Part shown: one piece after another, positions 57,947 to 64,000 of the stretch
How the letters are laid out: each line of letters begins with the position of its first letter
Numbering within the stretch: position 1 is the stretch's first letter
From: Pseudobacteroides cellulosolvens ATCC 35603 = DSM 2933
GTDB taxonomy: Bacteria > Bacillota > Clostridia > Acetivibrionales > DSM-2933
Assembly (NCBI RefSeq): GCF_001262605.1
Contig: NZ_LGTC01000001.1
Span: 992,001-1,056,000, forward strand
Direction: 5' to 3'
Length of the DNA stretch: 64,000 nt
Notes under the pieces: model-generated
The model's database searches: none
Told to the model about the DNA's origin: nothing
The model's input: the letters and a program-made list of their open reading frames with translations, nothing else
Program-made: the position numbers and the translations under genes

Positions 57947-60900
57947 ATGAAAATGAAAAAAGTGTTATTTTATTATGTACTCTTATGCAGTATTATTGCC
58001 ACATTTTTTGTGCAGGCCAGTGTAATGTACGCTGCTACACCATTAACAGAACTATCGATTTCTTCTGTGGACTTTAATGATGATGGGGCGGTAAACATGC
58101 TCGATGTTATTGTTTTAGCATCAGCATTTAATTCTAAATCTGGAGACACCAGATATCTTGTCAAGATTGACATAAACCATGATGGTGTAATAAATATGAG
58201 TGATGTAATTTATATAGCCAAATATTTTGGAAGAATAATAGAAAAACCGACATCAACCCAGATGCCAACTCCAACCAGCACTGATCCTTCATTGATAGAC
58301 ACAGGTGATTTTATAATAGATACTGATACAGGAACAATTGTAAAGTATAAAGGAAGCAGCAGAAATGTTACAGTACCGGAAGGGGTAAACGCAACTAAAG
58401 TAACTCGCATAGGAACCAATGCATTCTATTATTGCAGCAAATTAACAAGCATATCTATACCGGATGGTGTTACCAGCATAGGTGATTCTGCTTTCTATGA
58501 GTGCAGCAGCCTTAAGGATATTAAATTACCAAAGAATTTAACATATTTAGGCTGTGATGCATTTTATGGCTGTGAAGCATTAACAAATATAGTGATACCT
58601 GAAGGTGTGAGCATGATAAATGATGGTGCATTTTCCGGCTGCAGATCCCTTGCAAATATAACCATACCAAGTAGAGTATCAAGGATAGGCATGTCAGCAT
58701 TCAGCGGCTGTACAAATCTAAGTAATGCTTATTTCGTGGGTGACCAGCCGGATTTTGGAAGTTATGCCTTTTCCAACACAAAACTTGGTTTCAAAATTGT
58801 AATTTTACCCACTGCACAAGGCTTTGGCAAGCCTGAGCCATACAATAATGAAACTTCCTGGGTTTGGTTTCTCAGTTGTTCAGAAAGCTATGATGTTGTT
58901 ATGGCTGATAGCATTTATACTTTTGATGCAGCTACAGGAACAATTCTGAAGTACAATGGGCAGGGTGGAGATGTGGTGATACCAAGTACGATAGATGGAG
59001 TAAAAGTGACAGCTATAGGTGATATGGCATTCGGAGATACCGGTTATAGTATAAAAAGTGTAATAATACCGGATGGTGTCACCAGCTTGGGAAACTGTGC
59101 GTTCCATGAGTGTGCAATAAGTGATATTACAATACCAGCTAGTATTACCAGCATGGGGCCTGCTGTATTTATGGAATGTCCGTTAAAAAATGTTACTTTT
59201 CTAGGAAATGAACCGTCATTTTCGGGGTTTATTCCTTTCTGGGAAATTTATAACGAGAATTTCAAAATTACTGTTATGCCAAATTCAAAAGGCTTTGGTA
59301 AGCCTGTGCCATACAATAGCGAAACGTCCTGGAATTGGACTCTGGCGGTTCCAACGGTGGGCAATGTTACATTAAGGGTATGTTTATTTGATTCGTCAGT
59401 AGTAGAGAAAGGTGATTATGTTATCAGTGCTAAAACTGGAACAATTATAAAATATAAAGGTAAGGGCGGAGATGTTATAATACCCGGCGAAATAGACGGA
59501 ATTAAAGTGATCTATATAGGCGAAGATGCGTTTGCCGGATGCAAAGAACTGACAAGTATATCTATCCCTCAAGGTGTTAAAGAAATATATTATGGTGCGT
59601 TTACAGACTGTACAGGACTAAAAAGTGTGAGCATGCCAAAAGATATGACAAAAATAGGTGCACGTGCATTTGAAAGATGCAATAATCTTACTGATATAAC
59701 AATACCCTATGGGGTATCAAGTATAGAGAGATATGCATTTGCAGGATGCTGGAAACTAGAAACAATATCACTGCCTGATAGTTTGATCAGTATAGGAGAA
59801 TATGCTTTTTCCTATTGCATTAGCCTAAGCGAAATAATAATACCTGAAAATGTTTACAGCATAGGAGATAATGCATTTTATGGTTGTACGGAACTAAGTA
59901 ATGCATCATTTCGGGGTGATCAACCACAAAACTTTGGTAGGAGTATTTTTAGTAATGCAAAAGAAAGCTTCAAGATTACTGTATTTCCAAATGCATATGG
60001 TTTTGGTAAGCCTGAACCGTACAATAATCAGACGGAATGGATTTGGGATTTAAGTTCCAATAATAGCGAAATATATAAAGTAGTTTTAGATAGTAACTAT
60101 TATGATTTTGATGCAGCAACAGGAACAATTTTGAAGTACCGTGGGCCAGACGGGGATGTTGTAATACCAAATACCATTAATGGAGTAAAAGTGACAGGTA
60201 TAGGTACAGTGGCATTTGGTGATCGTTGTAATAATATAAAAAGTGTAACTATACCGGATGGTGTAACCAGTATTGGTAATTGTGCTTTTCATGAGACTTC
60301 AATTACAAGCATAACAATACCAGCCAGTGTAACCAGAATGGATGGAGCCGTATTTGCGGAAACTCCATTAAGAAAAATAACATTCCTTGGTAATCAACCG
60401 TCATTTGAAGAATTTGACCCGTTTTATGCTGTGGGTAGTCTTGCAATCACGGTTTTACCAACTGCAAAAGGTTTTGGCAAACCTGATCCATATTATAATG
60501 AAATTTCATGGAATTGGATCCCTGACCCGGAAAATTGGGATGGTGTCAATATACACAGAGTTTTTTTACAGGAACCATCTGTGATAGATACAGATGATTA
60601 TGTTTTTGGTGCTTCAACAGGAACAATTATTAAATATAAAGGCAAGAGTGAAGATGTAATAATACCAGACAAGATAAACGGAGTTAGTGTGAAAGGCATA
60701 GGGGATGATGCATTCTCAGAGTGTAAAGAACTGACAAGTATAACTATCCCTCAGGGTGTGACTGCCATACATTATGGAGTTTTTAAAGACTGTACAAAGT
60801 TAAAAAGTGTGTCAATGCCGGAAAGTTTGATACGTATAGGAGTGTGTGCATTTTCAGGATGCACAGGCCTGACCAATATATCAATTCCAAAGGGTGTGAC

Positions 60901-61302
60901 CAGCATAGGATTGTGTGCATTTGAAGGATGTACAGGCCTCACAGGTATTGAAATTCCAGATGGTGTAACTTTTATTGATGCCTACACCTTTAGAAATTGC
61001 AGCAGTCTGGCTAGTATTAAACTGCCTGAAAGTTTGAAGAGTATAGGAAGTCTTGCTTTTAGCGGTTGCCATAGTTTGACTGATATAAAAATTCCAGAGG
61101 GTGTGACCAGCATAGAAAATGGTGCTTTTTCTGATTGCCCATACCTTGAAAATATAACATTACCTAATGGTTTAAAGCAAATAGGGGAACATGCTTTCGG
61201 TAAAGTTTGAATAAAATAAACTCTTATGCATTCAAAAATTGCAGTAACCTAAGTGTCCGACAAAGAATATCTCTAAAGATCGGGACTTACATAAAGTGGT
61301 GA
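57947..61302 (+). CDS. Dockerin-bearing BspA-like leucine-rich-repeat protein (frame broken near 61203)
   Basis: Secreted protein of 1118 residues after repair. A signal peptide (about 1-29) leads to an N-terminal type II dockerin (about 42-100: DFNDDGAVNMLDV; DINHDGVINMSDV). A Thr/Pro linker is followed by Treponema-type LRR_5 repeats (I-x-x-x-A-F-x-x-C-x-x-L pattern, for example IGDSAFYECSSL). Blocks of repeats alternate with a recurring insert, GFGKPEPYNNETSW or a variant, seen four times. BspA-like LRR proteins bind proteins or surfaces. Delivering them to a cellulosome suggests adhesion. The frame breaks at about 61201-61204 (AAA should be AAAA), after which the pattern continues as NSYAFKNCSNLS to TGA 61300-61302. 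A terminator then follows, supporting the longer end. Confidence 0.85.
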
Positions 61303-61349
61303 TTAGTGATATGGATTTTTATTACGGCATTTAATCAATAATTAAAATA

Positions 61350-61393
61350 AATAACAGGTACAGGTATTTAAATCAATTCCTGTCCCTGTTATT
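61350..61393 (+). terminator. Terminator after BspA-like gene
   Basis: AATAACAGGTACAGG (61350-61364) pairs with CCTGTCCCTGTTATT (61379-61393) with one mismatch and is followed by TTTATTTG. Confidence 0.8.
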
Positions 61394-61490
61394 TTTATTT
61401 GTTTACAAACTCAATAAACTTTTTCAAAAGCAATTTTTGTCCTGTATAATATTAAATTTACTAGTATAATGATTATGAAAAAGGGGTCTT

Positions 61491-62453
61491 ATGAGGTATG
61501 AGACAAGATTCGCCTATATGGAAAGGACGCTGACTATGAATAAAATAGAACAGGCAGAGCTTAGAATTCGCTATCAAAGTGCAATTGATCAATTTATCGA
61601 TAAGATAAGGGATGATATCAATGTAATTGCAGTTATAGTAAGCGGTAGTGTTGCCTATGATGTTATATGGGAAAAAAGTGATGTTGATATAACAATAGTT
61701 GTTAGGGATCAGAAACTTATGAGTGAAAGCCTGAGCATAGTTGAAGACGGCATTACCTTTAATGTGTACATGAAACAGAGAAGTTTATTTAAAAGAGGTA
61801 TGGAACAAGCTGTAGGAGGTTCTATTTTACAATCCTACTTATCAAATGGGAAGATTGTATACACAACTGATGAGAGTTTGTACGATTTTTTTGAAGATAT
61901 AAAACAAATCGGTGAGGATGATATGGCATTAACTGCATTAAATATTGCCAATGAGTTGATTTCAATAATGCACAAAGTGCAGAAATGGATGACAGCAAGA
62001 AATGATCTGATATATTCCCAGTATTTCTTATTGAAAGCAGCGGAACCTATTGCCAATATGGAATTATGTATCCGGGGAATTCCTACTTCCCGCAGTGCCA
62101 TACAGAAGGCTATAGATTTAAACCCGGAGATCATGAGAGTTTTTTACCAGGAACCGATGGAGCATCTTCTTACGGAGGCAGAATTGAATAATGGAGTTAA
62201 GTTGTTGGACTCATATATAGAGGATAAGATGGACATATTCAAGAAGCCCATTATAGAATACCTCTCAGACCAGGAAATTAGAACAACCTCTATGATTGCA
62301 AATCACCTTCGTTCAGACAGCCACTTTATAATAGAGTCACTTGACTATTTGTCTGAAAAAGGTGTTATAGAAAAGGTGTCTCAAATCATCAAGCTAACGC
62401 CAAAAAGCCGTTTGTCCATTGAAGAAATTGGGTTTTTATACATTCCGTTGTAA
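61491..62453 (+). CDS. Nucleotidyltransferase-fold protein upstream of UvrA-like gene
   Basis: A 320-residue cytosolic protein. The N-terminus has the nucleotidyltransferase superfamily pattern [21 protein letters not shown] (GSxxxxxxxxSDxD), as in kanamycin/streptomycin adenylyltransferases and MNT proteins. The middle is all-helical, and the C-terminal 70 residues look like a winged-helix ([30 protein letters not shown]). The combination suggests a regulator or small-molecule modifier rather than a polymerase. ATG 61491 follows GGGG; ATG 61536 with AAAGGA upstream is a credible alternative. It ends 34 bp before the UvrA-like gene, so the two probably form an operon. Confidence 0.75.
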   Translation: MRYETRFAYMERTLTMNKIEQAELRIRYQSAIDQFIDKIRDDINVIAVIVSGSVAYDVIWEKSDVDITIVVRDQKLMSESLSIVEDGITFNVYMKQRSLFKRGMEQAVGGSILQSYLSNGKIVYTTDESLYDFFEDIKQIGEDDMALTALNIANELISIMHKVQKWMTARNDLIYSQYFLLKAAEPIANMELCIRGIPTSRSAIQKAIDLNPEIMRVFYQEPMEHLLTEAELNNGVKLLDSYIEDKMDIFKKPIIEYLSDQEIRTTSMIANHLRSDSHFIIESLDYLSEKGVIEKVSQIIKLTPKSRLSIEEIGFLYIPL

Positions 62454-62487
62454 TAAAGCAAATGAATTTGAGAAAGGGGAATAGAGG

Positions 62488-64000
62488 ATGTCCATTCGTA
62501 CAACCATTGAAGTTTCGGGTGCAAAACAAAACAACCTTAAAAACATTTCGGTAGAAATCCCAAGGGACAAGTTAACCGTCATAACCGGAGTTTCCGGTTC
62601 TGGCAAGTCTTCTTTGGCATTTGATGTCATTTATGGAGAGGGGCAACGCCGTTTTTTAGACTCAATCTCGACATTTGCCAAGAGTCGTATCAGCCAATTG
62701 AAGAAGGCAAAGGTGGACTATGTACGAGGGCTTTCACCTGTTATAGCAATAGAGCAGAAAAAAAGCAACAATAACCCTCGTTCAACTGTTGGTACGGTAA
62801 CTGATATTAACGATTATATGAGACTTCTATTTTCAACTGCAGGTATTGGACGATGTCCCGAATGCGGCTATCCACTAAAACAGTTGTCAGCTGCACAAAT
62901 CGCTGAGCATATCATGACTTTGCCTGTCGGGACAAAGGTAGAACTAAGGGCACCGGTCTATAAAATCTTCGGTGAGGACTATGTTTATACATTCCATGAA
63001 CTGCGTGAAAAAGGGTATAAGAATTTACTTGTAGACGGTGAAGCATTTTCTTTGGCACAAAAGCGGGAATTGGACGAGAGCAGGGATTATCACATAGAAC
63101 TGATCATTGACCAGTTTACGCTTAGAAAGGATTCCTACATACAATTAACCAAGTCAATAGAAGCTGCAATGTTGTCATTAGATGAAGATATCATGATTAA
63201 AGTAGAGGTGTTAGGTGAGGTTGATCCAATGTTTTATACTGGATTTGCCTGCCCTGAACATCATTATTCTTTATGTGAAATGCAGCCTTTCCATTTTTCG
63301 TTTAATACGCCTGCCAGCAGCTGCCATACCTGTATGGGTGTGGGAATGTCATATGTAGTAGAGCCGCGATTTTTAATTGTTGCACCTGAAAAGAGTATTA
63401 ACCAGGGGGCATTTAAAAATACAATATTTAATCCCTCAGGCAAGGATAGCTATAGAACGGTAATGATGTACAGTTTATCACAAAAGTACAATTTCAGTCT
63501 AGATAGACCATTCAATGAGTTACCAAAGGAAATTGTTGAAATCCTGCTATATGGAACCAAGGGTGAAACAGTTGAAATGGTTCAACCGCCGTTTTCTCAA
63601 AAGCGTAATTGGATGGTTGGACGGGATCGGCCGTTTCCTGGATTTGTGCATGAGTTTGAAAATTGGTACAAGCATTATATTCGTAAATCAGCTACATCAG
63701 AAGCATTTGAACCGACATTTATAAAGGATTGCATGATCGAGAAAGTTTGTCCCGAATGCCATGGGGCAAGGCTTAAGCCACAACGCTTACAGGTAAAAGT
63801 TGGTGATAAAAATTTCGACGAGCTCAGCCGAATGCAGTTACCGGAGCTCCTTGAATTCCTGGAAAGTCTAAGCTTTGATGCTGACATTGAGGATGTAGCA
63901 AGAACCATTGTACGCGAAATCAGTACACGTATCAAGCTGCTAGTTGATATAGGCTTGCATTACATAAACTTAGGACGCAGGAGTGACAGCATCTCCGGCG
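62488..64000 (+). CDS. UvrA-like excinuclease ABC subunit A homologue, 5' part
   Basis: The first 504 residues of a UvrA-type ABC ATPase. The open frame runs off the right edge. Visible are Walker [14 protein letters not shown] near 34-46, the Q-loop region [18 protein letters not shown], the first zinc-module CPECGYPL, and later zinc or insertion segments ([21 protein letters not shown]). [19 protein letters not shown] insertion sequence and the immediate pairing with a nucleotidyltransferase suggest the UvrA2/DrrC-like branch rather than housekeeping UvrA. That branch is linked to drug or DNA-adduct tolerance. No uvrB or uvrC is in view. The start is fixed by AGAGG upstream of ATG 62488. 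Confidence 0.88.
   Translation, partial: MSIRTTIEVSGAKQNNLKNISVEIPRDKLTVITGVSGSGKSSLAFDVIYGEGQRRFLDSISTFAKSRISQLKKAKVDYVRGLSPVIAIEQKKSNNNPRSTVGTVTDINDYMRLLFSTAGIGRCPECGYPLKQLSAAQIAEHIMTLPVGTKVELRAPVYKIFGEDYVYTFHELREKGYKNLLVDGEAFSLAQKRELDESRDYHIELIIDQFTLRKDSYIQLTKSIEAAMLSLDEDIMIKVEVLGEVDPMFYTGFACPEHHYSLCEMQPFHFSFNTPASSCHTCMGVGMSYVVEPRFLIVAPEKSINQGAFKNTIFNPSGKDSYRTVMMYSLSQKYNFSLDRPFNELPKEIVEILLYGTKGETVEMVQPPFSQKRNWMVGRDRPFPGFVHEFENWYKHYIRKSATSEAFEPTFIKDCMIEKVCPECHGARLKPQRLQVKVGDKNFDELSRMQLPELLEFLESLSFDADIEDVARTIVREISTRIKLLVDIGLHYINLGRRSDSISG

Noticed and set aside
58380..61200. Regular repeats in the BspA-like gene
   Set aside because: They are protein-level leucine-rich repeats in one open frame, not a DNA-level repeat array.

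Overview
The window is about 64 kb of AT-rich, Firmicutes-type DNA from a cellulosome-producing clostridial anaerobe. Six secreted proteins carry dockerins, and all have the type II signature (paired Ca-binding loops ending in INMSD or INMAD followed by FNS/FN). This includes a GH48 exoglucanase and a GH26 mannanase. Ordinary enzymes bearing type II dockerins is the reversed arrangement described for Pseudobacteroides (Bacteroides) cellulosolvens, so I infer that species or a close relative. No rRNA, tRNA, CRISPR array or complete insertion sequence was seen.

Layout. 0-3 kb: the end of an unknown gene and a GGDEF/EAL c-di-GMP enzyme. 3-5.6 kb: GH9-CBM3c endoglucanase with an X-dockerin II tail. 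5.7-8.8 kb: amidase, DRE-TIM aldolase, KDPG aldolase. 9-16.4 kb: a MacB/FtsX-like ABC operon (fusion protein, permease, two ATPases, solute-binding-like protein). 16.5-18.8 kb: GH48 with dockerin. 19-25.6 kb: membrane proteins, a degenerate multicopper oxidase facing a Cys-rich copper-storage protein, an NhaC antiporter and a zinc-ribbon membrane protein. 25.6-30 kb: a candidate structured RNA, a strong promoter, and a GH94 phosphorylase-GH3 pair. 30-36 kb: a tyrosine recombinase and a large SLH-anchored GH9. 36-47.5 kb: a lactate permease-type transporter, a large X-dockerin/beta-propeller protein, and cell-envelope proteins with copper-amine-oxidase-N-like modules. 47.6-49.4 kb: GH26 with dockerin. 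49.5-55.4 kb: an AraC regulator, a YesM/YesN-type two-component pair and a solute-binding protein. 55.5-61.3 kb: CotH-dockerin and dockerin-BspA leucine-rich-repeat proteins. 61.5-64 kb: a nucleotidyltransferase-like protein and the start of a UvrA-like ATPase.

How the genes fit together. The dockerin proteins would assemble on type II cohesin scaffoldins outside the cell. GH48 and GH9 would attack cellulose and GH26 would attack mannan, while the SLH-GH9 enzyme would sit directly on the S-layer. Oligosaccharides would be sensed by the YesMN pair and its solute-binding protein. One class of imported beta-disaccharide would be split by GH94/GH3. Three dockerin proteins (propeller, CotH, BspA) are not obvious polysaccharidases and suggest cellulosome roles beyond catalysis.

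Two features cut across the window. First, nine genes are broken by frameshifts, twelve in total, and every one is repaired by adding a single base, nearly always in a short homopolymer run. This looks like systematic under-calling in the assembly rather than twelve mutations, so I annotate these genes as single CDS and note each break. Second, a roughly 92-bp palindromic element occurs at 6.5 kb and 57.6 kb, with a possible third copy at 38.7 kb. Its stems keep pairing through compensatory changes.
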